NCBI GenBank assembly: GCA_037200845.1
Contig: JBBCGQ010000001.1
Coordinates: 1,116,001-1,180,000 of the forward strand
Reading direction: 5' to 3'
Length of the DNA stretch: 64,000 bases
Origin: Bauldia sp.
Lineage (GTDB): Bacteria > Pseudomonadota > Alphaproteobacteria > Rhizobiales > Kaistiaceae
Part shown: positions 43,904 through 52,307 of the stretch, one piece after another
Position numbering within the stretch: position 1 is the first letter of the stretch
How the letters are laid out: every line of letters begins with the position of its first letter
The notes under the pieces: model-generated
Told to the model about the DNA's origin: nothing
Seen by the model: only the letters and a program-made list of their open reading frames with translations
Database searches by the model: none
Position numbers and translations under genes: made by a program

Positions 43904-44002
43904 CGTTCCGCTTTCCCCGCGCAGGCGGGGACCCCGGAGTCTCATCCAGCACGTCGTTGGCACTCGGCACTTGAGCCTCGCTTGCGCGGGGAACGCGGAG
44001 TT
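43904..44002. repeat. Family C repeat pair between the phasin genes
   Basis: TTCCCCGCGCAGGCGGGGA and TTGCGCGGGGAACGCGGAG in inverted layout, with outer arms CTCCGTTCCGC/GCGGAG. It is the last copy of this family seen; none appears in the remaining 20 kb. Confidence 0.65.
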
Positions 44003-44032
44003 GGCCGCACTCAAATCCGCTCAAATCCCCGC

Positions 44033-44086
44033 AAAATGGTGCAACGCAAAATAAATGTTGCAACGCACCATTTGCTCGCCTATATC
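44033..44086 (+). promoter_or_regulatory. Phasin promoter with a TGCAACGCA operator
   Basis: TTGCAA (44058-44063), 17 bases, TATATC (44081-44086) form a good sigma-70 promoter 54 bases before the ATG. Two direct copies of TGCAACGCA (44040-44048 and 44059-44067) lie in an inverted frame AAATGGTGC (44034-44042)/GCACCATTT (44065-44073) that overlaps the -35 box. TGC/GCA-rich sites of this kind are known targets of the PHA regulator PhaR; that identification is an inference. Confidence 0.65.
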
Positions 44087-44139
44087 CTCCTCATAGAAAT
44101 CGCGCAGGCGGTCCGCCTGCCTTCCGTTTGAGGATTGTC

Positions 44140-44637
44140 ATGACCACAACCGCCAGCACCAAGAAGGCCGCCAAGGCCGCGACTGCCCCGTTCACGAATG
44201 GCACCGCGTTCGATGCTTTCGGCTTCCCGACCCCGACCTTCGAGGTCCCCGCCGCCGTCCGCGAGTTCGCCGAGAAGTCGGTGACCCAGGCCCGCGACGC
44301 GTACGCCACCCTCAAGACTTCGGCCGATGAAGCCACCGCCCTCGTCGAGAAGACGGTCGAGACCGCCCGCGCCGGCACTTATGCCATCGGCATGAAGGCC
44401 GTCGATGCCGCCAAGTCGAACAGCGACGCCTCGTTCTCCTTTGCCCGCGAGTTGTTCGGCGCGAAGTCGATGACCGATGTGATCGAGCTGCAGAGCACCT
44501 TTGCCCGCAAGCAGTTCGATGCCTTCACCACGCAGTTCCGCGAATTCCAGGCGCTGACCGAGAAGCTCGTCACCGACACCACCAAGCCGGTGACCGACAA
44601 GGTCCAGAAGACCTTCAAGGAAATGAAGGTCGCCTAA
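44140..44637 (+). CDS. Phasin family protein
   Basis: A 165-residue granule-associated helical protein. A short N-terminal tail (MTTTASTKKAAKAATAPF) precedes the core FEVPAAVREFAEKSVTQARDAYATLKTSADEATALVEKT (in parts), then SFARELFGAKSMTDVIELQSTFARKQFDAFTTQ and a C-terminal helix with VTDTTKPVTDKVQKTFKEM. The ATG at 44140 follows GAGGATTG. It has its own promoter and terminator, so it is monocistronic. It is probably the abundant PHB phasin of the organism. Confidence 0.93.
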   Translation: MTTTASTKKAAKAATAPFTNGTAFDAFGFPTPTFEVPAAVREFAEKSVTQARDAYATLKTSADEATALVEKTVETARAGTYAIGMKAVDAAKSNSDASFSFARELFGAKSMTDVIELQSTFARKQFDAFTTQFREFQALTEKLVTDTTKPVTDKVQKTFKEMKVA

Positions 44638-44661
44638 CCCGCTTCCTCCCGAGAGAAACTT

Positions 44662-44697
44662 AAAGGCCCGGCGCGCCAGCGTTCCGGGCCTTTTCTT
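44662..44697 (+). terminator. Intrinsic terminator after the second phasin gene
   Basis: The 10-bp stem AAAGGCCCGG / CCGGGCCTTT with a 12-base loop is followed by TCTTTT. Located 24 bases after the stop codon. Confidence 0.85.
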
Positions 44698-44778
44698 TTG
44701 CTTGGGCCACCGAAGGGGCAGTCGGGCGGGGCTTGAACGCTGCGCGCGATCCGCCTAGTTTCCGCCCGCCAAAGCAGT

Positions 44779-44852
44779 GCAGCTTTAGCTCAGTTGGTAG
44801 AGCGGCGGATTGTCGATCCGCAGGTCGTTGGTCGGTCCAATCAGCTTTGCCA
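44779..44852 (+). tRNA. Degenerate tRNA-Asp-like sequence (anticodon GTC)
   Basis: The 5' two thirds is a good tRNA: acceptor GCAGCTT, D arm GCTC-AGTTGGTA-GAGC, anticodon stem GCGGA/TCCGC around TTGTCGA (anticodon GTC), variable AGGTC. The T stem is present (GTTGG/CCAAT), but its loop is TCGGT, five bases instead of seven and lacking TTC. The 3' acceptor strand CAGCTTT matches only partly (four consecutive pairs, a wobble and two mismatches) before GCCA. Probably a non-functional or rearranged tRNA. The rest of the 314-base gap before the IclR gene holds only the terminator above. Confidence 0.5.
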
Positions 44853-44951
44853 GTCTCGCCCCTGCGAACCGCATTTCTTTGGTTGCCGCGATGCAAGTTT
44901 CCGCAAAGGTCGGAGCGGTGAGCCGCCTCGGAAAATTGGCGAAGGGGCTTG

Positions 44952-45734
44952 ATGCCGTCCTTTGAGCCGGTGCGGGCAATCCTTCGTGGCTTCGAGGTCC
45001 TGCGCATCGTGAGCGAGCGCGGCCCGTTGCCGGTCGCCAGCATCGTCAAGCACGTCTCGCTGCCGCAGCCGACGGTGATCCGGATTCTCGAGACGCTGGT
45101 CGCGGCCGGATACGTTTACAAAATCCCCGAGACTTCGATGTTCGGTGTTGCGGCCCGGGCAAAGGCGCTGAGCAGCGGCTACGACGCGAAGTCGCGCCTC
45201 GTGCAGATCGCCGAGCCGCTCATCGAGGATCTGCGCACGCGCATCGGATGGCCCTCGAACCTCGCCACGTTCGAGCGCGACGCCATGACCATCACGTTCA
45301 CCAACCGTAGCCTGCACGGCTTCTCCATTCCGAGCCGCCTCGGGGCGCGCATTCCGCTTCTGGCGACCGGCGTCGGCCGGGTCTATCTCGCCGGACTGGG
45401 CGCGCCGGAGCTCGAAGCGCTTCTCGCCCGGCTGCGAAAGTCCAAGGATCGCTGGGACAACCGGCGCGACCTCCACAGTTCTATTCAGGCGACCCTGCGT
45501 CAGGTCCGGCGCAACGGATACGCTCTCGCCGACGAAGGCTACCTGGATACGGTGTATCAGTCGCAGATCTGGGCAGTGGCCGTTCCCATCCTCGTCGACG
45601 GAAAGTTCGTCGCCGGTATCAGCAGCCTCGTTCTGCATTCCGTGGGCGACCGGGAAGAGGTGCTGACCACGATTCTTCCCGAGCTCCGCAAGACCGCCTC
45701 CAAAATTGCGTCGCAGCTCGGCGCCGAAGTTTAG
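44952..45734 (+). CDS. IclR family transcriptional regulator
   Basis: A 260-residue regulator. It has an N-terminal winged helix (residues 5-65: VLRIVSERGPLPVASIVKHVSLPQPTVIRILETL) and a C-terminal effector domain (about 80-250) with GRVYLAGLGAPE, YALADEGYLDTVYQSQIWAVAVPI and VAGISSLVLHS. The ATG at 44952 follows GAAGGGG; a TTG one codon earlier is possible. IclR proteins commonly control adjacent catabolic operons, so the neighbouring mct-mcd operon and the convergent E1 gene are likely targets. A candidate site is at 48439-48457. Confidence 0.92.
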   Translation: MPSFEPVRAILRGFEVLRIVSERGPLPVASIVKHVSLPQPTVIRILETLVAAGYVYKIPETSMFGVAARAKALSSGYDAKSRLVQIAEPLIEDLRTRIGWPSNLATFERDAMTITFTNRSLHGFSIPSRLGARIPLLATGVGRVYLAGLGAPELEALLARLRKSKDRWDNRRDLHSSIQATLRQVRRNGYALADEGYLDTVYQSQIWAVAVPILVDGKFVAGISSLVLHSVGDREEVLTTILPELRKTASKIASQLGAEV

Positions 45735-45738
45735 TCGG

Positions 45739-48318
45739 CTAAAGAGTCAAAGCTTCGGCAAGGAGCCTGTGGCGTTCCTGTTCGTGCCGGGCGTGGTCGC
45801 CGACGGCGGGCGAGCCCGCTGCCGGACGTCCGACATGCCGGATTTGCCGGCCGACCGCGCTTTCGAGCGCGCTTCTCAGAACCAAAAACGCGCCCATGTT
45901 GGCGGGCTCTTCCTCGCACCACAAAAGCTCCGCTCCCGGATGCGGCGCAATTGCGGCCCGGACGTCGTCACCGGCGAGCGGATAGAGTTGCTCGACGCGC
46001 ACGAGGGCGATCTCGTTTTGCAATTCTCGGCGCCCGCGCTCTTCCCATAGTTCGAAATATATCTTCCCCGAGCAGAGGATCACGCGGCGCGCGCCGGTGA
46101 CATTTTCGGCGAGCACGCTGCGAAAGCCGGTGCCGGGGCCGAGTTCCTCGAGCGTCGATACGCAGCTTCTCGATCGCAGCAGCATTTTCGGTGCGAGCAG
46201 TGCCAGAGGCTTGCGAAACCGACGCAGCATTTGCCGGCGCAGAAGGTGGAAGTACTGCGCCGGCGTGGAGGCGTTGATGACCTCCATGTTGCCGTTGGCG
46301 CAGGCGTTCAGCAGCCGCTCCGGCCGGGCCGTCGAATGATCCGGACCGCCCCCGTCGAGCCCGTGCGGCAGCAGCAGCACGAGGCCGGATGAGCGCAGCC
46401 ATCGCTCCTCGCCGCAGGCGATGAACTGATCCATCACCGCCTGGGCGATATTCAGGAAGTCGCCGAACTGCGCTTCCCAGCACACCAGCGTATTCGGCGA
46501 GGCCAGCGAATAGCCGTACTCGAAGGCAACGACGGAATATTCCGCCAGCGGCGTGTTGAAGACGCCGACCTCGCCCCGGCCGTCTTGCGATGGAGGCAAG
46601 ACGGGATGTCGCCTGCCGTTGTTCTGGTCGTGCACGACGAAATGGCGGTGGGCGAAAGCACCACGCACCGTGTCCTGCCCGCCAAGCCGGACCGAGAAAC
46701 CTTCATCGGCGAGCGTGGCAAAGGCCAGTGCTTCCGCAGTCGCCCACGTGATGCCGCGGCCCTGCTCGATGCTTTGGCGGCGATCCTCGAGGAAGCGCAC
46801 GACTTTCGGGTCAATCGCGAAACCATCGGGCAATGTCGTGAGCGATCGGCCGGCTTCCCGAAGCGCGGCGAGAGAAACGCCCGTCGGCGTGAAAGACGTC
46901 AGCTCCTTCTCGCTGCCGCGATGGAAGCCGCTCCAATGGTCGGCGAAGGCGGTGACCGTGTTGCTTACCCCCGCAGCCGCCGCCTTGGCCTCCTCAGCGA
47001 TGTGCTCGGCATAGTCGCCTGACCGGTCGGAAAGTCCCTCGACGCGACCGTCTTTTGCAACGTGTTCTGCGTACAAGGTTGCGACCGACGCCCGCTGGTC
47101 GACCGCCGCATAGAGGAGCGGCTGCGTGAAGCGGGGCTCGTCGAGTTCGTTGTGCCCGCGCCTTCGATACGTCTGGAAATCGACGACGATATCGCTGCGA
47201 AACCTGGCCCTGTATTCGGCCGCGACGTTTGCCGCCCTGAATACGGCATCGGGGTCGTCGCCGTTTACGTGGATTACCGGGATGCCGTACGCCTTGGCGA
47301 TATCCGTGCAGTAATGCGTTGAGCGCCCTTCGTCCGGATCGGTCGTGAAACCGATGTTGTTGTTGAGCACGAGGTGTATGGCGCCGCCCACGGTGAACGG
47401 CGGCAGCGCCGATAGCTGGAGCATTTCCGAGATGACGCCCTGTCCGGCAAACGCTGCGTCGGTGTGCATGACGAGCGGCAGCACGGCGTCGGCTTCCTTC
47501 GCCAGCCGGTCCTGCAGGCCCCGCGTCTTTCCCAAGGCGACGGGGGCAACGATGGATAGGTGTGACGGATGGGGAAGGATGGAAAGATGGACTCTTCGCC
47601 CGTCGATAAGCCGATCGGTGGAATATCCGTTGTGGTAGGGAACGTCCGCGGCAAACGGCAAGCCGTCGAACGCCTGCAGCGTTTGACCGGTCAGCTCGGC
47701 GATGATCTCCCTCACGGGCTTCATCATCAGGTGAGCGAGGATGTTCAGCCGTCCGCGATGCATGCCGCCGATGACGACGTTTCCGACGCCCAGCGATGCC
47801 GACGTGCGAACGATTGTCTCGCAGAGGACGAGATAGCCTTCCGCGCCTTCCAGCCCGAAGCGTTTTTCGCCGGGAAAGCGCAGTTGCAGCCCGCGCTCGA
47901 ATTTCTCCGCCCGCGTCAGGAGATCGAGAATGAATGCCTGCTCCGCCCCGCTCGGACCTCCGCGCAGGCTTTCCGCCTGCAGCGCGATCCATGTGCGGCG
48001 CTGCGCATCCTCGACATGCATGAACTCCCATCCGATCGAGCCGGAATAGGCGGCCGCCAGCGGATGGTCCTGTCCGGCCGGCGGTGGCTCCGGCGGGCCG
48101 GCAAAGGACCTCAGCAGAGCGAAGCGATGCCCGTGCGTCCTCCAGAACGTCGCCTTGTCCGTGCCGGCGCGCGCGAATTCCTCCAGCAACGCCGCGAATT
48201 CTTTTGCGACGTCGCGCGGAACCGCATGCGGATCGTCGATGAACCGTCGATAGAGATCGTCCAGAAAACCCGGATCGCCGGCTCCCAGGAAATCTCGCTG
48301 GCGCAGTTGTGATGTCAT
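45739..48318 (-). CDS. 2-oxoglutarate dehydrogenase E1-like (thiamine diphosphate) protein, orphan paralogue
   Basis: An 859-residue SucA-family decarboxylase. The N-terminal E2-binding-type peptide (FLGAGDPGFLDDLYRRFIDD) is present, then the TPP region with GGMHRGRLNILAH, VNGDDPDAVFRAANVAAEYR, YRRRGHNELDEPRFTQP and the C-terminal RHVGRPAAGSPAVGDHARHE. It is about 80-130 residues shorter than housekeeping rhizobial SucA because of reduced linkers. No E2 or E3 gene is adjacent. It is divergent from the mct-mcd operon and convergent with IclR. The substrate may be 2-oxoglutarate or another 2-oxo acid made or used by the operon. A small palindrome lies inside the gene (46580-46604). Confidence 0.85.
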   Translation of the reverse strand: MTSQLRQRDFLGAGDPGFLDDLYRRFIDDPHAVPRDVAKEFAALLEEFARAGTDKATFWRTHGHRFALLRSFAGPPEPPPAGQDHPLAAAYSGSIGWEFMHVEDAQRRTWIALQAESLRGGPSGAEQAFILDLLTRAEKFERGLQLRFPGEKRFGLEGAEGYLVLCETIVRTSASLGVGNVVIGGMHRGRLNILAHLMMKPVREIIAELTGQTLQAFDGLPFAADVPYHNGYSTDRLIDGRRVHLSILPHPSHLSIVAPVALGKTRGLQDRLAKEADAVLPLVMHTDAAFAGQGVISEMLQLSALPPFTVGGAIHLVLNNNIGFTTDPDEGRSTHYCTDIAKAYGIPVIHVNGDDPDAVFRAANVAAEYRARFRSDIVVDFQTYRRRGHNELDEPRFTQPLLYAAVDQRASVATLYAEHVAKDGRVEGLSDRSGDYAEHIAEEAKAAAAGVSNTVTAFADHWSGFHRGSEKELTSFTPTGVSLAALREAGRSLTTLPDGFAIDPKVVRFLEDRRQSIEQGRGITWATAEALAFATLADEGFSVRLGGQDTVRGAFAHRHFVVHDQNNGRRHPVLPPSQDGRGEVGVFNTPLAEYSVVAFEYGYSLASPNTLVCWEAQFGDFLNIAQAVMDQFIACGEERWLRSSGLVLLLPHGLDGGGPDHSTARPERLLNACANGNMEVINASTPAQYFHLLRRQMLRRFRKPLALLAPKMLLRSRSCVSTLEELGPGTGFRSVLAENVTGARRVILCSGKIYFELWEERGRRELQNEIALVRVEQLYPLAGDDVRAAIAPHPGAELLWCEEEPANMGAFLVLRSALESAVGRQIRHVGRPAAGSPAVGDHARHEQERHRLLAEALTL
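46580..46604. repeat. Short palindrome within the E1-like gene
   Basis: CCGTCTTGC-GATGGAG-GCAAGACGG, a 9-bp perfect stem with a 7-base loop. It encodes part of RRHPVLPPSQDGRGE, a Pro/Arg-rich surface segment not typical of this family at that point. Confidence 0.4.
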
Positions 48319-48438
48319 TCTTCGCTACCGCGCTGGACGCTTTCTTTCGCCGTGCAGGGTTTCTTGTCGACGAGCCCGCGGGACGGGATCGAAATTGACA
48401 GTGCCATGCTAGTTGGATACATCGAATTTTGAAAGATA

Positions 48439-48457
48439 TATTCACCACGTGAATATC
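48439..48457. promoter_or_regulatory. Inverted repeat in the divergent E1/mct promoter region
   Basis: A perfect 8-bp inverted repeat ATATTCAC-CAC-GTGAATAT lies between the start codons at 48318 (minus) and 48508 (plus). It stands out against the GC-rich surroundings and is a fair candidate operator for the IclR protein encoded in the same cluster. Confidence 0.55.
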
Positions 48458-48507
48458 GCGATACGCGGCGTGCGGAGATTTGGCCGCCGTCGTATCTTCA
48501 GGTGCGC

Positions 48508-49737
48508 ATGTATCAGCTTCTTCGCAACCTGACGATTGTGGAAGGCGCGTCGTTCATCGCGGCGCCGTCGTGCGGCCTCTATTTCGCGCAGCTCGGCGCC
48601 GAGGTCATCCGGTTCGACATGATCGGAGGCGGCCCCGATTTCGGCCGCTGGCCGAAAGACGAGGCCGGACACAGCCTCTATTGGGAAGGCCTGAACAAGG
48701 GCAAGAAATCCGTCGCCATAGCGCTGGATCGCCCCGAGGGCCGCGAGCTCGCGGTGGCGCTCGCGACCGCGCCCGGCCCGGGGCGCGGCATCTTTTTGAC
48801 CAACTTCCCGGCAACCGGCTTCCTTGCCTACGACCGGCTCGCCAAGCGTCGCGCGGATATGATCGTCCTGCGGGTCATGGGCCGCCCCGATGGCGAGGCC
48901 GCCGTCGACTACACCGTGAACGCGGCCGTGGGTGTTCCGTATATGACGGGCCCGGCGAACGCCGAGGGGCCGGTCAATCACGTCTTGCCGGCGTGGGATT
49001 TGACCACGGGGGCCTACGCCGCATTCGCGCTGCTGGCGGCCGAACGCCACCGCCAGTTCGGCGGCGGCGGCGAGGAGGTTCGCATCGCGCTGAGCGACGT
49101 CGCCATGGCAAGCCTCGGCAACATTGGCCAGGTCGCTGAAGTGAGCCTGTCGGCTCGCGACCGCCCGCGGTTCGGCAACGATCTCTTCGGCGCATTCGGT
49201 CGCGATTTCCTGACGCGCGATCGGGCGCGCATCATGCTCGTGGCGATCACCGCGCGGCAGTGGTCCGGGCTGGTCGAGGCGCTGAACATCGCGGCGGAAA
49301 TAGCTGCCGCCGAGGCGGCGGCGGGCGTCTCCTTCGCGCGTGACGAGGGGCACCGCTTCGAGCATCGCGATCGCATCAATGCGATCGTTGAGAAGGCCGT
49401 CGCCGGTCGCGACTATGCGGACCTGATCGCCGATTTCCAGAAGCACGGCGCCTGCTGGGGACCGTATCGCACGGTGCGCGAAGCCCTCGCCGACGACCCC
49501 GATTTCTCGGAGCAAAATCCGGTTTTCGCGACGATCGACCACCCCAGCGGTCATCGCTATCTGACGCCCGGCGCCATGGCCTCGTTCACGGGTATGCCGC
49601 GTCAGGCGCCGGCAGCGGCGCCGCGGCTGGGCGAGCACACCGACGAGATCCTGGCGACGCATCTTGGCCTCTCCGCCCGGGAGATCGGCACGCTTCACGA
49701 CCGGAAAATTGTCGCCGGCCCGGGAGAAAAACCATGA
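48508..49737 (+). CDS. mct: CaiB/BaiF-family CoA transferase, mesaconyl-CoA C1-C4 transferase (Mct) type
   Basis: A 409-residue class III CoA transferase. From memory of the family, the sequence follows the mesaconyl-C1-CoA:C4-CoA transferase of the 3-hydroxypropionate bicycle along its whole length. Examples are [97 protein letters not shown] and [20 protein letters not shown]. Mct moves CoA within mesaconate from the C1 to the C4 carboxyl. First gene of a four-gene overlapping operon. The ATG at 48508 was chosen over a GTG two codons earlier. An intermolecular CoA transfer cannot be excluded. Confidence 0.82.
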   Translation: MYQLLRNLTIVEGASFIAAPSCGLYFAQLGAEVIRFDMIGGGPDFGRWPKDEAGHSLYWEGLNKGKKSVAIALDRPEGRELAVALATAPGPGRGIFLTNFPATGFLAYDRLAKRRADMIVLRVMGRPDGEAAVDYTVNAAVGVPYMTGPANAEGPVNHVLPAWDLTTGAYAAFALLAAERHRQFGGGGEEVRIALSDVAMASLGNIGQVAEVSLSARDRPRFGNDLFGAFGRDFLTRDRARIMLVAITARQWSGLVEALNIAAEIAAAEAAAGVSFARDEGHRFEHRDRINAIVEKAVAGRDYADLIADFQKHGACWGPYRTVREALADDPDFSEQNPVFATIDHPSGHRYLTPGAMASFTGMPRQAPAAAPRLGEHTDEILATHLGLSAREIGTLHDRKIVAGPGEKP

Positions 49738-51395
49738 CCGGCAATGCATCGGGCGAGGGCCTGCCGGAACAGCTTGCAGAAGCGGTAGAAGCGGCTGAGC
49801 GCTACTTGAACGCCGTGCGCGCGCACGTTGCGGCTCGCTTGATGGCGGATGGCCAGTTGGACTCCGCGCTCATGGAGCGCGAGCAGCGCCTTGCCCATGG
49901 CTTTGCCTGGATTGCCACGACCGTCGAAGCCCTGAAGCAGACTGCGGCGTGGGGGGCCCGGCTCCGCGAGCAAGGCCGGCTTGGCGCGGGCGAAGCGCTG
50001 GTGCTGCAGATCGGCTTTGGCGAATATCTCGCGCAACTCGTCGGCGGCATCGCGATGAGCCAGAACGAGATCGTGCGCCCGCTCGAGATCGGCACGGAGG
50101 ATGCTGCCCGCCAGCTCGCCGGCAACCCCGCCGTCGCGGCGCTGCTGGCGAGCGGCAACTCGGCGCGCAATCGCGCGGCGCTCATCGCATATCTGGGCGA
50201 GGGGGGCGGCATCGACGAACGCGTCGACGACGACACGCTCGATCTGATCCGCGATCAGTTTCGCCGGTTCACCACCGAGCGGATCATTCCAGATGCCCAT
50301 CAATGGCACCTGAAAAACGCGCTGATCCCCGACGAGGTCGTCAACGAGATGGCCGGGCTTGGCGTCTTCGGCCTCACCATCGATCCGCAGTTCGGCGGCC
50401 TCGGGCTCGGCAAGATCACGATGTGCGTCGTGACGGAAGAATTGAGCCGCGGCTGGATTGCCGCCGGTTCCCTGAGCACACGGTCCGAGATCGCTGCCGA
50501 GCTGATCGGCCTCGCCGGCACGGACAGCCAGAAGGCGACATGGCTCCCCGCCATTGCCAGCGGATCGGTCTTGCCGACCGCCGTCTTCACCGAGCCTGAC
50601 GTCGGTTCCGACCTCGGCAGTCTCAGCACCCGGGCGACGCGCGAACCGGACGGCACCTGGCGCATTAATGGCAGCAAGACCTGGATCACGCACGCCAGTC
50701 GCAGCGACTTGATGGCGATACTTGCCCGCACCAATCCCTCCGTGAAGGGCCACGGCGGTCTCTCGATGTTTCTTGCGCCGAAGCCGCGCGGCACCGAGGC
50801 CGATCCTTTCCCGGCGAAGGGAATGGCGGGTAGCGAGATCGAGGTCCTCGGCTATCGCGGCATGCGCGAATACGTGCTGAGTTTCGACGGCTTCGAGGTG
50901 CCCGCTGATGGCCTGCTTGGCGGCGTCGAGGGCGATGGCTTCAAACAGTTGATGCAGACGTTTGAAAGCGCCCGCATTCAAACGGCAGCGCGTGCCGTGG
51001 GCGTTGCCTGGCGGGCCTTTGATCTCGGCCTCGAGTACGCGCGCAACCGCAAGCAGTTCCGGAAATCCATCGTCGAGTTTCCGCGCGTCTCCGACAAGCT
51101 CGCGTTGAGCCTTGCTGAAACCGTGATGGCGCGGGAGCTCACCTACGCGGCCGCCCGCGTCAAGGACAGCGGGCGGCGCTGCGACGTCGAGGCAGGCATG
51201 GCGAAGCTGCTTGCCGCGCGGGTCGCTTGGAGCAACGCCGATGCGAGCCTGCAAATTCACGGCGGCAACGGATACGCACTCGAATTTGAGATCAGTCGCG
51301 TTCTCTGCGACGCTCGCATCCTCAATATTTTCGAGGGTGCCGGCGAAATACAGGCCCACGTGATCGCTCGCGGCCTGCTATCCCAGCGCAACTAG
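49734..51395 (+). CDS. mcd: (2S)-methylsuccinyl-CoA dehydrogenase (Mcd)-like acyl-CoA dehydrogenase
   Basis: A 553-residue flavoprotein. The first 150 residues are an N-terminal extension ([49 protein letters not shown] in parts) that is characteristic of Mcd and missing from ordinary acyl-CoA dehydrogenases of about 380 residues. The catalytic core follows: [25 protein letters not shown]-type [32 protein letters not shown], and the C-terminal [20 protein letters not shown]. Mcd oxidises methylsuccinyl-CoA to mesaconyl-C1-CoA, the substrate of Mct. It overlaps mct by ATGA. Confidence 0.87.
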   Translation: MTGNASGEGLPEQLAEAVEAAERYLNAVRAHVAARLMADGQLDSALMEREQRLAHGFAWIATTVEALKQTAAWGARLREQGRLGAGEALVLQIGFGEYLAQLVGGIAMSQNEIVRPLEIGTEDAARQLAGNPAVAALLASGNSARNRAALIAYLGEGGGIDERVDDDTLDLIRDQFRRFTTERIIPDAHQWHLKNALIPDEVVNEMAGLGVFGLTIDPQFGGLGLGKITMCVVTEELSRGWIAAGSLSTRSEIAAELIGLAGTDSQKATWLPAIASGSVLPTAVFTEPDVGSDLGSLSTRATREPDGTWRINGSKTWITHASRSDLMAILARTNPSVKGHGGLSMFLAPKPRGTEADPFPAKGMAGSEIEVLGYRGMREYVLSFDGFEVPADGLLGGVEGDGFKQLMQTFESARIQTAARAVGVAWRAFDLGLEYARNRKQFRKSIVEFPRVSDKLALSLAETVMARELTYAAARVKDSGRRCDVEAGMAKLLAARVAWSNADASLQIHGGNGYALEFEISRVLCDARILNIFEGAGEIQAHVIARGLLSQRN

Positions 51396-51440
51396 CAGCG
51401 TGTCCGTAGTCGTCCCTGGCGACGTCTGGAGGAAGCGAAA

Positions 51441-52307
51441 GTGAACGACACGGCATCGACTTCCGCAGACGATTTCGCGCCGTGGATAGGTCGAACCGAG
51501 CAGGTGTCCGGGCGCGTCTCGGAACGACTGGTCCGCGAGTTTCACGCGACCTTCGCACCGCACCTGGCCGACCACGACGCCGGCGTTCTGCCGCTGCTGG
51601 CCCACTGGTGCCTCACTCCGGAAGCGGTCGAAGAAGCCGGATTGACGGCGGACGGACATCCGCAGCGCGGCGGCTTCCTGCCGCCGATCACGCTGCCGCG
51701 GCGCATGTGGGCCGGCGGCGAGGTCACGTTCCACGGCGACTTGCGGGTAGGCGACGAAGTCACGCGCACGTCGACGATCCGCAGCATCGTCCGCAAGGCC
51801 GGGCGTTCGGGAAACCTCTGGCTGATCGACGTATCCCATGGCACCGCCAACGCCGTCGGCCCGATGATTCAGGAAACGCAGACCATCGTCTATCGGGAGG
51901 CGGGCGCATCGACCGCATCGCCGAGCGTTCCGACCGTAGCCAAGGAATCGGCGGCGCGCGTCGAACAGGTGGGCACGTCCACCGTGCGGCTGTTCCGCTA
52001 CTCCGCCATGACCTTCAACAGCCACCGGATCCACTACGACTTCCCCTATGCGCGGGAAGTCGAGAGCTATCCGGGTCTGGTCGTGCACGGGCCGCTGCAG
52101 GCGACGCTGCTGGCGCATCTGGCGGCGAAGCTGGCAGGTCAACGGCTGCGGACATTTCGCTATCGTGCCACCTCACCGCTCATCGCGGGCGACCCGGCGG
52201 AACTGCGGGCGGCTCGATCCGCGGCCGGGATCGACTGTTGCGTGTGCGACGCCGCGGGGAACATGACGATGGAAGCGCGGGCCACGTGGGATCGACACGA
52301 TGAATGA
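51441..52307 (+). CDS. MaoC/HTD2-like hydratase, probable mesaconyl-C4-CoA hydratase
   Basis: A 288-residue double hot-dog protein with a MaoC-dehydratase N-terminal half and a C-terminal half carrying the hydratase motif FRYSAMTFNSHRIHYDFPYA and YPGLVVHGPLQATLLAHL. These motifs are typical of mesaconyl-C4-CoA (3-methylfumaryl-CoA) hydratase and itaconyl-CoA hydratase. It would add water to mesaconyl-C4-CoA to give citramalyl-CoA. GTG start after TGGAGGAAG. The stop overlaps the CitE-like gene by 8 bases. Confidence 0.83.
   Translation: MNDTASTSADDFAPWIGRTEQVSGRVSERLVREFHATFAPHLADHDAGVLPLLAHWCLTPEAVEEAGLTADGHPQRGGFLPPITLPRRMWAGGEVTFHGDLRVGDEVTRTSTIRSIVRKAGRSGNLWLIDVSHGTANAVGPMIQETQTIVYREAGASTASPSVPTVAKESAARVEQVGTSTVRLFRYSAMTFNSHRIHYDFPYAREVESYPGLVVHGPLQATLLAHLAAKLAGQRLRTFRYRATSPLIAGDPAELRAARSAAGIDCCVCDAAGNMTMEARATWDRHDE

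Noticed and set aside
45739-48318. Housekeeping sucA
   Set aside because: No sucB, lpd or other TCA genes adjoin it, it is shorter than usual, and its context is an accessory catabolic cluster. It is treated as a paralogue, though this cannot be proven without the whole genome.
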